Origin: Methanocorpusculaceae archaeon UBA425
GTDB taxonomy: Archaea; Halobacteriota; Methanomicrobia; Methanomicrobiales; Methanocorpusculaceae
Direction of reading: 5' to 3'
NCBI GenBank assembly: GCA_002506085.1
Contig: DAWV01000006.1
Coordinates: 102,016 to 166,015 of the forward strand
DNA length: 64,000 nt
A program made the translations under genes and the position numbers. Below the pieces are notes generated by a model. It saw only the letters and a list, made by a program, of their open reading frames with translations, was not told the origin of the DNA and searched no databases. This document shows positions 16,260 through 25,704 of this stretch, in pieces (position 1 is the stretch's first letter; the number at the start of each line of letters is the position of its first letter).

Positions 16260-17192
16260 ATGCGGGTTCTGTTTATGGGGACACCGGAGTATGCTCTTCC
16301 TGCTCTTCGTGCGGTTTATGCAAAACATGAAATTGTCGGGATTCTGACAAGGACCGACAAGCCGAACCGCCGGGGAAATAAAATTGTGTTCTCTCCGGTG
16401 AAGACATTTGCACTTGAGCACGGCATCCCGGTCTTTCAGCCTGAAAACATGAAGGACCCTGCTTTATTCGGGGAGCTGAAAGCTCTCTCCCCGGATATTA
16501 CCATAGTTGTCGCTTTTGGAATGATGATTCCTGATTCAATCATCAATCTCCCGAAATACAATACAATAAATATTCACGGTTCGCTTCTCCCGAAATATCG
16601 GGGAGCAGCTCCGATGCAGTATGCTCTTTTGAATGGAGATAAAGAGGCAGGAGTCTCGATTATGTACGTGACGGCGAGACTTGATGCGGGGGATGTCATT
16701 TTATCGAAGTCGATTCCTCTTGGAGAAAATGAAACATTCGGCGAAGTGCACGATCGTCTTGCCGACCTCGGAGCCGAAGCTTTGGTCGCGGCTCTTGATA
16801 TGATTGAATCGGGGCATGTAACGGGAATCCCGCAGGATGAGCAGAAGGTGACCTTTGCCCCCTCGATTTCCAAAGAGGAGTGTGTTATTGACTGGTCGTT
16901 ACCCGCGGGCGTGATTCACAACCGGATTCGCGGTCTCTCTCCGGTTCCCGGGGCAAATACAAAACTGCCGGACGGGAAGCTTCTAAAGATTTACCAGAGT
17001 GAAAAAGTCGCCGGAGAGTATTCCGGTGTACCGGGTACGGTCGTTGATGTGATGAAAAAGAAGGGACCTGTCGTGATGACCGGAGACGGTGCTCTTTGTA
17101 TTCTTACGGCAAAGCCTGAGGGAAAACGCGAGATGCCGGGATATGAAATTGTGAACGGGCACTATCTGAAAGTCGGCGATTCTCTCGAGTAA
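16260..17192 (+). CDS. fmt: Methionyl-tRNA formyltransferase
   Basis: In bacteria it formylates initiator Met-tRNA with 10-formyl-tetrahydrofolate. The 310-residue protein is full length. The N-terminal formyltransferase fold has the catalytic triad Asn104, His106 (in HGSLLPKYRG) and Asp145 (in LDAGDV). The C-terminal tRNA-contact domain (about 205-305) includes IRGLSPVPGA. The formyl donor is open to question, since methanogens of this group rely mainly on methanopterin. Overlap-like spacing with def points to co-translation. Alternative substrates such as sugar amines are less likely because of the intact tRNA domain. Confidence 0.9.
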   Translation: MRVLFMGTPEYALPALRAVYAKHEIVGILTRTDKPNRRGNKIVFSPVKTFALEHGIPVFQPENMKDPALFGELKALSPDITIVVAFGMMIPDSIINLPKYNTINIHGSLLPKYRGAAPMQYALLNGDKEAGVSIMYVTARLDAGDVILSKSIPLGENETFGEVHDRLADLGAEALVAALDMIESGHVTGIPQDEQKVTFAPSISKEECVIDWSLPAGVIHNRIRGLSPVPGANTKLPDGKLLKIYQSEKVAGEYSGVPGTVVDVMKKKGPVVMTGDGALCILTAKPEGKREMPGYEIVNGHYLKVGDSLE

Positions 17193-17274
17193 AGTCTCTC
17201 AATAATTTTTTTAGTGTCTCTTTTTTTAGTTAGGAGTTACGCGGTGTGCTCTCAATCAAAAACGAGGGTTATGC

Positions 17275-17775
17275 ATCCTGTGGTCGCGGACGACCTCAGC
17301 GGAGGCGGGCCGCTCCGTAAGAGCGGTCTTAGCAGAGCAAGGCTTTGCCTTGCGACCAAATCTTTGATTTGCGACCAAACCGAAGGTTTGCGCGTGGATG
17401 GAGGGATGGGAGACATTCTTTTTTCAAAAGAGGATAGCTTTCATCCTTTTTTTTGATTCATGGAGGCGAAAAACGATGGCGGATGTACTCGCAGGCTTCG
17501 CCTCGGGATTCGCAAGTTTCCTCTGAAAACTTGGTCGCAAATCAAAGATTTGCTCGGCTGAGGCCGCCCCTTCGGGTCAGCTCGCCCCTGTCCCCCTTTT
17601 CGTGAATTCTGTTGAATTCTGTGTATTCCGTGTGGGGGACGGGGGAGGGGACGACATGGGTTCCATCCAACCGATTCTTTATATTTTCCGTGTTTCTGTG
17701 TGATTTCAGTGTTTTCCGTGTGATGATACGGCCATCAAAAAGAATCCCGTACAAGAAATCGAAGTACATCAGGAA
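17275..17775. repeat. Composite modular repeat locus III (gene-free)
   Basis: Fills the gap between fmt and the ABC permease gene. It contains a longer-armed hairpin at 17309-17328 (GGCCGCTC/GAGCGGTC, one G-T pair) and a three-unit array, CAAGGCTTTGCCTTG (17338-17352), CAAATCTTTGATTTG (17357-17371) and CAAACCGAAGGTTTG (17376-17390), with CGAC linkers and an exact 19-bp period. Two more units in the opposite sense lie at 17513-17533 and 17538-17552. The GTGGGGGACGGGGGAGG block is at 17632 and the 42-bp GGCCATC block at 17730-17770. No gene found. Confidence 0.85.
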
Positions 17776-17814
17776 ATCTATACTAAAAAAAGTAGTTGCT
17801 GGAAATTAAAAAAA

Positions 17815-19062
17815 TTAGTCGGTTGACATTGCTTCAACCGGGTTAAGATTCGCCGCTTTCCATGCCGGATACAGACCGGATATGAGGCAGACGAAAAGAC
17901 CAATCAGAATACCAATTGGAACATACATCAGGACACCTACTGAAAGCATGGCTTCGATTGATCCGATCATTCCATAGAGGAACAGAGGAGCTGCCATCAG
18001 TGCAAGAACCGTTCCGATGATTGATCCGATCAGCCCAATCATCCCTGCCTCGTAGAGGAACATCTGCAGAATCTGGCTTCTGAAGGTTCCGATACTTCGG
18101 AGAATACCAACCTCCCGTGTCCTCTCCTTTACACTCATCAGCATCACATTCGTGATGGCCACTGCTGCGACCAGAAGGGAAATTCCACTAATAATGGTGG
18201 TGAAGATAGTAGACATGGACATAATTTCATCGAAGATTTCCATAATCTCATACGAGTTCAGAATGTACACTGTATCATCAGAGTCTTTGTCCTCCTTACC
18301 GTTCATCTTCTTCTCAATCGCATTATCGATTGCAGTCAGTTCGGTCGGGTCGTATGCCCGGACAATGACTTTATCATAAAGACCATGATTGTCTCCGACA
18401 ATTGCTGTGTAACATTCGATGGATCCTACAACGGCACTATCTGTGGAGAACCCGAAGTTCATCATTCCGGTACTTTCCATGATACCGACAACCCTGCACG
18501 TTACCTCCTGACCGGTTGAACTGAGCATGGTAATCCGGCTGCCGATACGGAGATCATTATCTTCGGCAAACGTCTCACCGACAATCACATTGGTGGATCC
18601 GCGGGGAAGGGTTCCTTCGGTCAGTGTCACGAGTGTGTTTATGGCCTCAGAATCCATTCCGGATAACGTGGTCATCGTGGTCTCTTTTCCGATGTAAACA
18701 TACTTCGATGAAGAATACATCGGTATCATATCATACCCGTTTGTAACGGATTTTACGGCTGATTCAATATCTCTCAAATCTTTTGCGGAAAAACCCGTAG
18801 TCGTAGTTCCGTCAATGACTTTTTCTCCAATCGGGGAAATAGTCAGAGTATCCGCCGTATCGGAAATCATCGAGTTCATCTCCTCGGTAAATCCTGCACC
18901 AATCATTCCCATCGCACAAATGGCAAAAACACCAATGACGATACCGATCATCGAAAGAATGGTCCGGAATTTGTTGAGCTTCAGATTTCTTATCGCAAGA
19001 GAGAGAACTATTGGAGAGTAGAGTCTCTGCCAGAGGGTTTTACGTTCCTCACTCATTGACAA
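17815..19062 (-). CDS. MacB/FtsX-type ABC transporter permease
   Basis: A 415-residue permease with one N-terminal TM helix (about 30-55), a large extracytoplasmic MacB-like domain (about 60-270) and three C-terminal helices (about 285-310, 335-365 and 375-400) of the FtsX fold. Family members export lipids, peptides or drugs, or act as mechanotransmitters. It overlaps the ATPase gene by 14 bp and is the third gene of an operon with a surface beta-sandwich protein. The substrate is unknown. The ATG at 19062 is used; one at 19056 is equally possible. Confidence 0.85.
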   Translation of the reverse strand: MSMSEERKTLWQRLYSPIVLSLAIRNLKLNKFRTILSMIGIVIGVFAICAMGMIGAGFTEEMNSMISDTADTLTISPIGEKVIDGTTTTGFSAKDLRDIESAVKSVTNGYDMIPMYSSSKYVYIGKETTMTTLSGMDSEAINTLVTLTEGTLPRGSTNVIVGETFAEDNDLRIGSRITMLSSTGQEVTCRVVGIMESTGMMNFGFSTDSAVVGSIECYTAIVGDNHGLYDKVIVRAYDPTELTAIDNAIEKKMNGKEDKDSDDTVYILNSYEIMEIFDEIMSMSTIFTTIISGISLLVAAVAITNVMLMSVKERTREVGILRSIGTFRSQILQMFLYEAGMIGLIGSIIGTVLALMAAPLFLYGMIGSIEAMLSVGVLMYVPIGILIGLFVCLISGLYPAWKAANLNPVEAMSTD

Positions 19063-19729
19063 TTACACCGTCCCTTATAATCACGATACGGTCGGCATAC
19101 TCGGCAGTCGCCGGGTTATGCGTAACCATCACGATTGTTCTTCCTTTGGAATGCAGATCTTTTAAGAGTTCCATAATCTGAGTACTCATTTTGGAATCAA
19201 GATTTCCTGTCGGTTCATCACATAAGAGGAATGTCGGGTCGTTTGCGAGAGCACGGGCTATTGAAACTCTCTGCTGCTGACCGCCGGAGAGTTCATACGG
19301 GGTATGCTGCATCTGTGCATCCGTCAGCCCGACCATTCTGAGGAGATCTGCGGTACGGGTTGTAGTGTCATGGCGTCCGTATTTCAAAATCAGCGGATAC
19401 TCAACGTTTTCGTATGCCGTCAGGAGACTGATCAGATTATATTTCTGGAAGATGAATCCGATGTTGTCTCTTCTGTGGATGGTGAGTTCATCATCCTTCA
19501 TATCGGACGTTGACATTCCGTTGATTTTGACAATCCCGGAGGTTGGCACGTCAAGGCAGCCAATTATGTTCATCAATGTTGATTTGCCCGAACCTGACGG
19601 TCCCATAATTGCCACAAATTCTCCGACATGGATGGAAAAATTTACGTGGTTTAGTGCATGAACGTCGCCCGCCGGCATTGGATAGATTTTGGAAACGTCA
19701 TGCAGTTCGACCACAGGGATCGAATCCAT
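19049..19729 (-). CDS. ABC transporter ATP-binding protein (MacB/LolD type)
   Basis: A 226-residue ATPase with Walker A GPSGSGKST, Q-loop, signature LSGGQQQR, Walker B FLLCDEPTGNLD and H-loop VTHNP in canonical order. It pairs with the permease encoded by the next, overlapping gene. The start lies 3 bp after the stop of the surface protein gene, so the three form one transcription unit. Confidence 0.9.
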   Translation of the reverse strand: MDSIPVVELHDVSKIYPMPAGDVHALNHVNFSIHVGEFVAIMGPSGSGKSTLMNIIGCLDVPTSGIVKINGMSTSDMKDDELTIHRRDNIGFIFQKYNLISLLTAYENVEYPLILKYGRHDTTTRTADLLRMVGLTDAQMQHTPYELSGGQQQRVSIARALANDPTFLLCDEPTGNLDSKMSTQIMELLKDLHSKGRTIVMVTHNPATAEYADRIVIIRDGVIVNE

Positions 19730-19732
19730 TGC

Positions 19733-20908
19733 TTACTTCCGTGCGAATATTTTACCCTTCTTCCAGGCAACAAAGCCGCCTGCAAGAACGATCAGTATGA
19801 CGATTACAATCAGAATTGTTGCGATCGGACTTGCTTCGCCCGAACTCGCAGAATTTGAAATGGTGTCAGAGACTGAGATAACTTCTTTTTCCGTGTAGAT
19901 ATTTCCATTCGTGTCCTTGTAGGTGAAGATCAGGGTTATATTACCGTCAACCGGGTCTTTGAAGGAGAGTTCAAACTCGGAAAGACCGTCTTCATCAAGG
20001 GAACCGACAACGTATGAGGTGTAGGGTCCTGCCTCGGCTGCACCCTCGTAGGTTACAACCAGAGTTTTTGCCGTGGTGAGTCCTGCATTGTTGACATCAC
20101 CAATGATTGTGTAGTAGCCTTTGACGTTCTCCTTTACTTCGATGTTGTTTATGATGAGTTCAGCACCGGTCTTGGAGATTCCTGATTCGAGAGGAACGGA
20201 GATGCTTTCTGTGTGCCAGTTAGCCCCGTTTCTGTATGTTACAACAAAGGTGACTTCAGAGGTCTTGTCTGAGGTGGTAACACTTATCGTAGTGTTTTTT
20301 GCGCTGTTTCCTGAAATTTCGCCAAGGAAGACCGAGGTCTGTTTGGATGTAACGCCATCTCCGGATGCACTTACCTGTACACCTTCGATTTCATTCATGC
20401 GCGGATTTCCAATGGAAAGAACAACTGTCTGGGTCGTGCCTGCTTCAAAGACATCGGGGCGGCTGATGACTGAAATTACGACACTCTGGTCATCAACAAT
20501 TACAGGGAACGGGTATTTGAGGTAGTCGCCCGCATTCATAAAGTCTACATAAAGAACCGGGTAGAAGGTGCCGGTTTTTCCATCCGAGGTAATCGGAAGG
20601 GACAGCGTAATCGTGTCGCCCGCGCCAACTCCGCCAATCGGGTTTTGATACTGGCTTACGGTTGATGTGATTCCGTCAGCATCTTTGATGTATATCTGAT
20701 CAATCGGAGCAAACGTAGTTCCGGTGTTTTTGAGCGTGACCGTTACGATACCTGATTCGCCAGGCATGAGGGTGTCCGGATACATCGAGAAATCAGTGAT
20801 AACAAACGTTGATTGTGTTTCAGCGGATACTGTTCCCACACTGGACATGGCCAGCACACATATAATTAATCCTGCAAGGATTATTCTAAGAAGATTATTT
20901 TTGTTCAT
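19733..20908 (-). CDS. Secreted CARDB-like surface protein with C-terminal anchor
   Basis: A 391-residue protein with a signal peptide (hydrophobic core about 8-28), three or so beta-sandwich domains resembling CARDB/COG1361 repeats (for example GESGIVTVTLKNTGTTFAP and GTTQTVVLSIGNPRMNEIEG), and a C-terminal TM helix followed by a basic KKGKIFARK tail. It is therefore anchored with its beta domains outside the cell. It is the first gene of the ABC operon and may be the extracytoplasmic partner of the MacB-type exporter (inference from linkage). Confidence 0.75.
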   Translation of the reverse strand: MNKNNLLRIILAGLIICVLAMSSVGTVSAETQSTFVITDFSMYPDTLMPGESGIVTVTLKNTGTTFAPIDQIYIKDADGITSTVSQYQNPIGGVGAGDTITLSLPITSDGKTGTFYPVLYVDFMNAGDYLKYPFPVIVDDQSVVISVISRPDVFEAGTTQTVVLSIGNPRMNEIEGVQVSASGDGVTSKQTSVFLGEISGNSAKNTTISVTTSDKTSEVTFVVTYRNGANWHTESISVPLESGISKTGAELIINNIEVKENVKGYYTIIGDVNNAGLTTAKTLVVTYEGAAEAGPYTSYVVGSLDEDGLSEFELSFKDPVDGNITLIFTYKDTNGNIYTEKEVISVSDTISNSASSGEASPIATILIVIVILIVLAGGFVAWKKGKIFARK

Positions 20909-21018
20909 AACAAACCTGAATTTTTTGTTATCTACAATTTGTGGGCAGAGAGATAAATAGTTTCCATGACCCGAAGAAAATACATCTTTATTTACAGGTA
21001 GATTCTTTTGGAAACCAG

Positions 21019-21474
21019 TTATAAACCGGATTTGTCCATTCTATGGATAATATGATTTATTGGTTCAAGTCCTGCTTTTTGAAAAGCCTGCGTGACTTCT
21101 GCCGCGGGCTGATTTCCCCGATAGAAGAGATGTGTCCGGCAGAAACAATCGGAGCATCCGAAGTTTTCAACACCAGGGCCGCCTATGTTTTTTGCGAGGA
21201 TGCACTCGAGTTTTTCATCGGTTTTTGCGCAGATTACGTTCGTCAGGGTCACCTCAACGGCTTCCATGAGGTAATCAATATGCCATTTGGGTTTCCGGTA
21301 ATGTTCGTGAAAAAATCTGATATGGCGGGTAACACGCGAAAGCCCGCCGGAGCCAAGAGCCGAGCCAACATAGATGTACGAGCCCTCCCGAAATTCTATC
21401 CTGCCAAGTGCGCCGATACGTATGGTGCAGGGTTTTCTGCATGAAAGAATCAGACAGTAAACTCCTTTATCCAT
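21019..21474 (-). CDS. DUF123 / GIY-YIG-like protein
   Basis: A 151-residue protein of the DUF123 family, related to the GIY-YIG nuclease fold. It shows the first strand MDKGVYCLIL, the second motif SYIYVGSALGSGGLSRVTRH, KWHIDYL, and a Cys-rich FGCSDCFCRTHLFY segment. Function is unproven; nucleic-acid binding or cleavage is suspected. The ATG at 21474 overlaps the end of the metallo-hydrolase gene by 8 bp. A longer frame to 21519 is embedded in that gene and unlikely. Confidence 0.75.
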   Translation of the reverse strand: MDKGVYCLILSCRKPCTIRIGALGRIEFREGSYIYVGSALGSGGLSRVTRHIRFFHEHYRKPKWHIDYLMEAVEVTLTNVICAKTDEKLECILAKNIGGPGVENFGCSDCFCRTHLFYRGNQPAAEVTQAFQKAGLEPINHIIHRMDKSGL

Positions 21475-22069
21475 ATCGCGGCACTTCGTATTGGGACAGG
21501 AGAACATGGCGTTTTGCATCTTTTACTACAGGTATGCCATGTCCGCACCAAAGTGACCGGACGGGAAGCTCTGCCAGTCGGTTAATTGAGCAGACCAGCT
21601 CCGCATAGTTTCCTGTAGGGAGATCGCACCGCCCGAACGATCCGTTCGGGAAAATCGTATCTCCTGAAATCAGAGCTCCGTCGGATTCTCTGAATAGGGA
21701 GATACTTCCATGTGTATGTCCCGGTGTATAATACACCACAAATTCTCCAACTACGTCCCCGTCCTCCAGGGTTTCTGCCGGACAATTCGGGGTCTGCTCT
21801 CCGAAATGGTTCGAGAGGGAGAGTCCTGCTTCTCTGAAAAGCGGCAGGTCATATTTGCCGATGAAAACGGTTGCCCTGCAGATTTTTGCGATTTCCGCAA
21901 CATTTGCCGTGTGGTCAATATGTCCATGGGTCAGGACAATTGTATCAATCTGCTCTTTGAATGGAAGGACTGATTCCACAGATACTCCCGCATCAAAGAG
22001 AATATTCCCGACAACATAGGAGTTTGCCCTCCAGCTGTCGCCCCGGATCCAGATGATGGGGTTATTCAT
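21467..22069 (-). CDS. Metallo-beta-lactamase-fold hydrolase
   Basis: A 200-residue MBL-fold hydrolase with the zinc motif THGHIDHT (about residue 48), the downstream ligand YTPGHTHGS, then SGDTIF and the last ligand WCGHGIP. It resembles small glyoxalase II-like thioester hydrolases, but the substrate is unknown. It is divergent from thiC (78 bp between starts) and overlaps the DUF123 gene. Confidence 0.85.
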   Translation of the reverse strand: MNNPIIWIRGDSWRANSYVVGNILFDAGVSVESVLPFKEQIDTIVLTHGHIDHTANVAEIAKICRATVFIGKYDLPLFREAGLSLSNHFGEQTPNCPAETLEDGDVVGEFVVYYTPGHTHGSISLFRESDGALISGDTIFPNGSFGRCDLPTGNYAELVCSINRLAELPVRSLWCGHGIPVVKDAKRHVLLSQYEVPRYG

Positions 22070-22147
22070 ACAGGATATCTTTGCGACTCTGGTTTAACTT
22101 TGTTTGTATAACTTATAATGCAAAGCGAAAACAAATAGATAAGAAGC

Positions 22148-23413
22148 ATGCACTCCATCATCCAGAACTGCCTTCACGGAGATTTATCCGGACTTGCCGA
22201 TGTCGCAAAATCCGAGAGAATGACAAAGGAAGTTCTTTCCAGAAATATTATCGCCGGTCGGACTATTCTTCTGAAAAATGCGGCACGTGACTATGCACCC
22301 TGTGCGATTGGGGACGGAACGAACGTCAAGATTAATGTCAATATCGGGACATCCGGCGTGACCTGTGATCCGGCAAAGGAGATAGTGAAAGCTCAGGCGG
22401 CAATCGACAACGGGGCAGATTCGATTATGGATCTTTCAACCGGGGGGGACCTTCCCGCCATCCGAAAAGAGATTCTCAAACTGGGAATTCCTGTCGGCAC
22501 CGTCCCGATTTATGAAGCGGTCCGCCGTGCGGGAAATGTAGTTGACCTAACGGCTGACATTCTCTTCTCAGTGATTCGGGATCAGGCAAAACAGGGAGTT
22601 GATTTCATGACGCTCCACTGCGGGGTGAATCTGGATGTACTGGATGCCCTGAAACTTGACCCGCGTGTGATGGGGGTTGTTTCCCGCGGAGGTTCATTCC
22701 ACACTGCCATGATGTTATCGAGCGGCGAGGAAAATCCTCTCTATAAAGAGTATGATTACCTTCTTGAAATCCTCGACGAATATGAAATCACCCTTTCGCT
22801 TGGTGACGGAATGCGCCCCGGAGCATATGTCGATTCGACGAAACTTGCCAAGTCCCAGGAATATCTGACTCTCGGAAAACTCGCCAGACGTGCGAAGAAC
22901 AAGGGGGTCCAGAGAATGATCGAAGGTCCGGGTCACATGGACTACAACGAGATTCCCTATAATGTAAAAATGATAAAGGAAATCACGGATTTCGCCCCGC
23001 TCTATCTTCTCGGTCCATTGGTCACGGACATCGCTCCGGGGTATGATCATATTACCGGGGCAATTGGCGGTGCGGCAGCGGCGGCGGCAGGAGCAGACTT
23101 CCTTTGCATGGTTTCACCATCCGAACATCTTGCTCTTCCGAATCTGGAGGATATTATTGAAGGAACGCGGGTCTGCAAAATCACCGCACATGTGGGGGAC
23201 CTTTCCCGCAGACGTGACGTCGAAATTCCCCGTCAGCAAAAAATGGCAGAGGCGCGCAAAAATCTCGACTGGCAGGCGCAGTATGATATCTCGTTGTTTG
23301 GCAAACATGCAAAAGAGATTCACGACCGGGACGGGGTCTGTGAAACCTGTTCGATGTGCGGGGACCTTTGTGCAATTAAAATCGTGGAAAAAGCTCTTCA
23401 GAAACAGATTTAA
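22148..23413 (+). CDS. thiC: Phosphomethylpyrimidine synthase ThiC
   Basis: Rearranges 5-aminoimidazole ribotide to the hydroxymethylpyrimidine phosphate of thiamine, as a radical SAM enzyme with a C-terminal cluster motif. The 421-residue protein has NVNIGTSG and DLSTGGDLPAIR near the start, VSRGGS, GDGMRPG, EGPGHM, GPLVTDIAPGYDHITGAIGG, and the C-terminal CETCSMCGDLC that binds the cluster. The length is that of archaeal ThiC, shorter than the plant/proteobacterial form. I looked for a TPP riboswitch in the 78-bp leader and saw none. Confidence 0.95.
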   Translation: MHSIIQNCLHGDLSGLADVAKSERMTKEVLSRNIIAGRTILLKNAARDYAPCAIGDGTNVKINVNIGTSGVTCDPAKEIVKAQAAIDNGADSIMDLSTGGDLPAIRKEILKLGIPVGTVPIYEAVRRAGNVVDLTADILFSVIRDQAKQGVDFMTLHCGVNLDVLDALKLDPRVMGVVSRGGSFHTAMMLSSGEENPLYKEYDYLLEILDEYEITLSLGDGMRPGAYVDSTKLAKSQEYLTLGKLARRAKNKGVQRMIEGPGHMDYNEIPYNVKMIKEITDFAPLYLLGPLVTDIAPGYDHITGAIGGAAAAAAGADFLCMVSPSEHLALPNLEDIIEGTRVCKITAHVGDLSRRRDVEIPRQQKMAEARKNLDWQAQYDISLFGKHAKEIHDRDGVCETCSMCGDLCAIKIVEKALQKQI

Positions 23414-23441
23414 AAAATATCCTACTTTTTTAGCAATCAAT

Positions 23442-25592
23442 TTACATTATTTCACCGGATGATACAATTCCGGCGATGGTTCCGCAATCCTCCCGGAGCG
23501 GAGAGTTTCTCCACCTGAGAATTTTTTCCGTTCCGTCTTTACAGATAACAAGCCCTTCATACACGTGATTGATATCCGGGATTTTACCTGCAATTATCTT
23601 CTGGAAACCATCAATCCTTTTCTGTCTGACCCGTTCCGGAATGACCGTTGTAAACCAGTTCCTTCCAATCAGCTCGCTTTCCGTGTATCCGAGGAACTCT
23701 GCACCGTATCTGTTCAGCATCTCCACATTTCCTTCACGGTTTACTGCAACCAGCAAAACACCTGCCACATCAAGGTAGGTTCTCGTCCGGTCACGTTCGT
23801 GCTGAAGTTTTTCCTGTACAAGGCAGCGTGATACAACCGTGCTAATCTGGAATGCAGTTGAAAGCAGCAGTGTCCGACGGACTGCGTCAGGGGATAATGC
23901 CTCTTTTGATCCGAGAATAACGCAGGCAACTGTCCGGCTCTCAAAGACGACGGGAAGTAATACCAGTGATTTTGCATGATCCATCGGGGAGCGGGTATTC
24001 TCCGGCAGAAGTGTCATTCTGTATTTGTCAAAGATAACCGGTTCTCCTTTCCTGATGATTCTGTCAACAGTCGAATCGGTCTGGATTGCCGGGATGAAGT
24101 GCCCGTTCTTTGCCATATACAGAGTGTAATCATCGAAAATGCTTCTCTGGTATATGCCGACCGCTTCGAATCCTGAAATTTTCGGGAGCATTTCGAGGAG
24201 AGGTTTCCAGATTTCCTGGGTGGCTGACACTCCTTCCAGAATAAAAGCGAGTTCCCGGCTCATCATCTGATGACTGCGGTCCTCCTCATCTTCGGTGATA
24301 TCATTTACTATTGTCAGCAGATACTCACGTTCCACAGAGAGTTTCATGGGTATCACAATAGCAGATATGTATCTGGGTTCGCCGTTTATTACGATGTGAT
24401 CCTCGGGCATACGGACTTGCTCGTTGAATGAAGCCGCAGTATCATGAGCTTCGGTCAGCCGCACGGAACCGATTCCTGCGAGAATCTCTTTTGAGGTCAT
24501 CTTGAGGAGTTCCGCTCTGGATTTCTGCAAAAACCGTTCTGCCGATTTGTTCACGTAATAATATTCACGTGACTGCATGCCGATTACGGTGATTATTTCC
24601 GGCATGTTGTCTATTACTTCGTCAAGGAAACGTTTCCACCGTTTTGCTCCGATTTCGGCATCTCTCTGGTCGGTGACGTCACGAAGGGCTCCGTTATATC
24701 CAAGGAATAATTCCTCGTCCTCCTCGAGAACAACCGGGGAGCCTGAGAACTCGCAGTAGATTTTTCGACCGTTTTTGCAGATGAAGGGGAATTCCGGGAG
24801 GGTGAATCCGTTTTCACGGGAAATCTCCGAGGAAAGTTCCCAGTCGAACCGGACTGCCGCCCCTGCCGGCATGAATTTCGAGAGCTTCTCTCCAATCAGT
24901 TCTTCCGGGAGATAGCCGGTCACTTTGGTAATCTGGGGGCTGATGTACTGGATGGAAAATGTTTCATCCATTGACCAGATGACATCATGAATAGTTTCAA
25001 CAAGGCGCCGGAACATTGCCTCGCTTTGCTCAAGCGCAGCTTCTGCGTTTACCTTTGGCGTCATGTCGTCCCAGACGACCGTAACACCCGGTCTTCCGTC
25101 AGAGAGGACCATCGGGTAAATCCGCTGGTCCAGGAAGCAGTCAGTCCCGTTTTTGAAAAGGCGGAGTTCATTTCTGACCATTTCTCCGCGCAGAGCGGTT
25201 CTGATCTGGTCTGTCAGTACATCTGTGCAGAAGGTCTTACAGGCACTATTATATACATATTTTCCAACTATTTCCCCGGCGTCTGCCGAGAGGAATGTCA
25301 ATAGTGCCTCATTTGCCTGAATGACTTTTAAGTCGGCATCGATCAGCAGAACCATCTCGGAGGAGAGATTGAGCATGGCCGAAACGGGAACCCGTTTTGA
25401 TAAGAAAAAAACCTTGGCTTTACCAAATGTCCGCATCTCGACTCTGCCGGACATTAGCAGGTTATCCATGTATCGCGCTATCGTATTCCGGTTAAGATGC
25501 GTTGCGTCGGCAATTTCTGTGACCGACATTCCGCGTGGATTCTCTCGTAAAAGCGTCAGTATTTCGGAGAAATCGCCAGTCTGCTCAACCAT
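23442..25592 (-). CDS. HTH and multi-PAS/GAF sensory regulator without kinase domain
   Basis: A 716-residue soluble protein. It has an N-terminal winged-helix-like domain (about 8-60; TEIADATHLNRNTIARYMD), then PAS domains at about 70-150, 190-300 and 305-430, a GAF-like region (440-570) and a fourth PAS (590-715) with the GYTESELIG motif. There is no histidine-kinase or ATPase module, so signals probably act directly on DNA binding. The architecture is common in Methanomicrobiales. The ATG at 25592 has a TTAATAAT box about 25 bases upstream, fitting a leaderless transcript; a longer frame to 25643 runs into that promoter. Confidence 0.8.
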   Translation of the reverse strand: MVEQTGDFSEILTLLRENPRGMSVTEIADATHLNRNTIARYMDNLLMSGRVEMRTFGKAKVFFLSKRVPVSAMLNLSSEMVLLIDADLKVIQANEALLTFLSADAGEIVGKYVYNSACKTFCTDVLTDQIRTALRGEMVRNELRLFKNGTDCFLDQRIYPMVLSDGRPGVTVVWDDMTPKVNAEAALEQSEAMFRRLVETIHDVIWSMDETFSIQYISPQITKVTGYLPEELIGEKLSKFMPAGAAVRFDWELSSEISRENGFTLPEFPFICKNGRKIYCEFSGSPVVLEEDEELFLGYNGALRDVTDQRDAEIGAKRWKRFLDEVIDNMPEIITVIGMQSREYYYVNKSAERFLQKSRAELLKMTSKEILAGIGSVRLTEAHDTAASFNEQVRMPEDHIVINGEPRYISAIVIPMKLSVEREYLLTIVNDITEDEEDRSHQMMSRELAFILEGVSATQEIWKPLLEMLPKISGFEAVGIYQRSIFDDYTLYMAKNGHFIPAIQTDSTVDRIIRKGEPVIFDKYRMTLLPENTRSPMDHAKSLVLLPVVFESRTVACVILGSKEALSPDAVRRTLLLSTAFQISTVVSRCLVQEKLQHERDRTRTYLDVAGVLLVAVNREGNVEMLNRYGAEFLGYTESELIGRNWFTTVIPERVRQKRIDGFQKIIAGKIPDINHVYEGLVICKDGTEKILRWRNSPLREDCGTIAGIVSSGEIM

Positions 25593-25704
25593 TATACTTA
25601 ATTTGGTTGCTGAATTATTAATGCTTTGCACAAGGCGGTGCATTGGTGCAAGTCATCAACGCCGTGCAATGTGAGTTATATTTAAATATAAGAATAGCAA
25701 ATAG

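Noticed and set aside
22070..22147. TPP riboswitch before thiC
   Set aside because: The leader is only 78 bp and shows none of the conserved THI-box bases.
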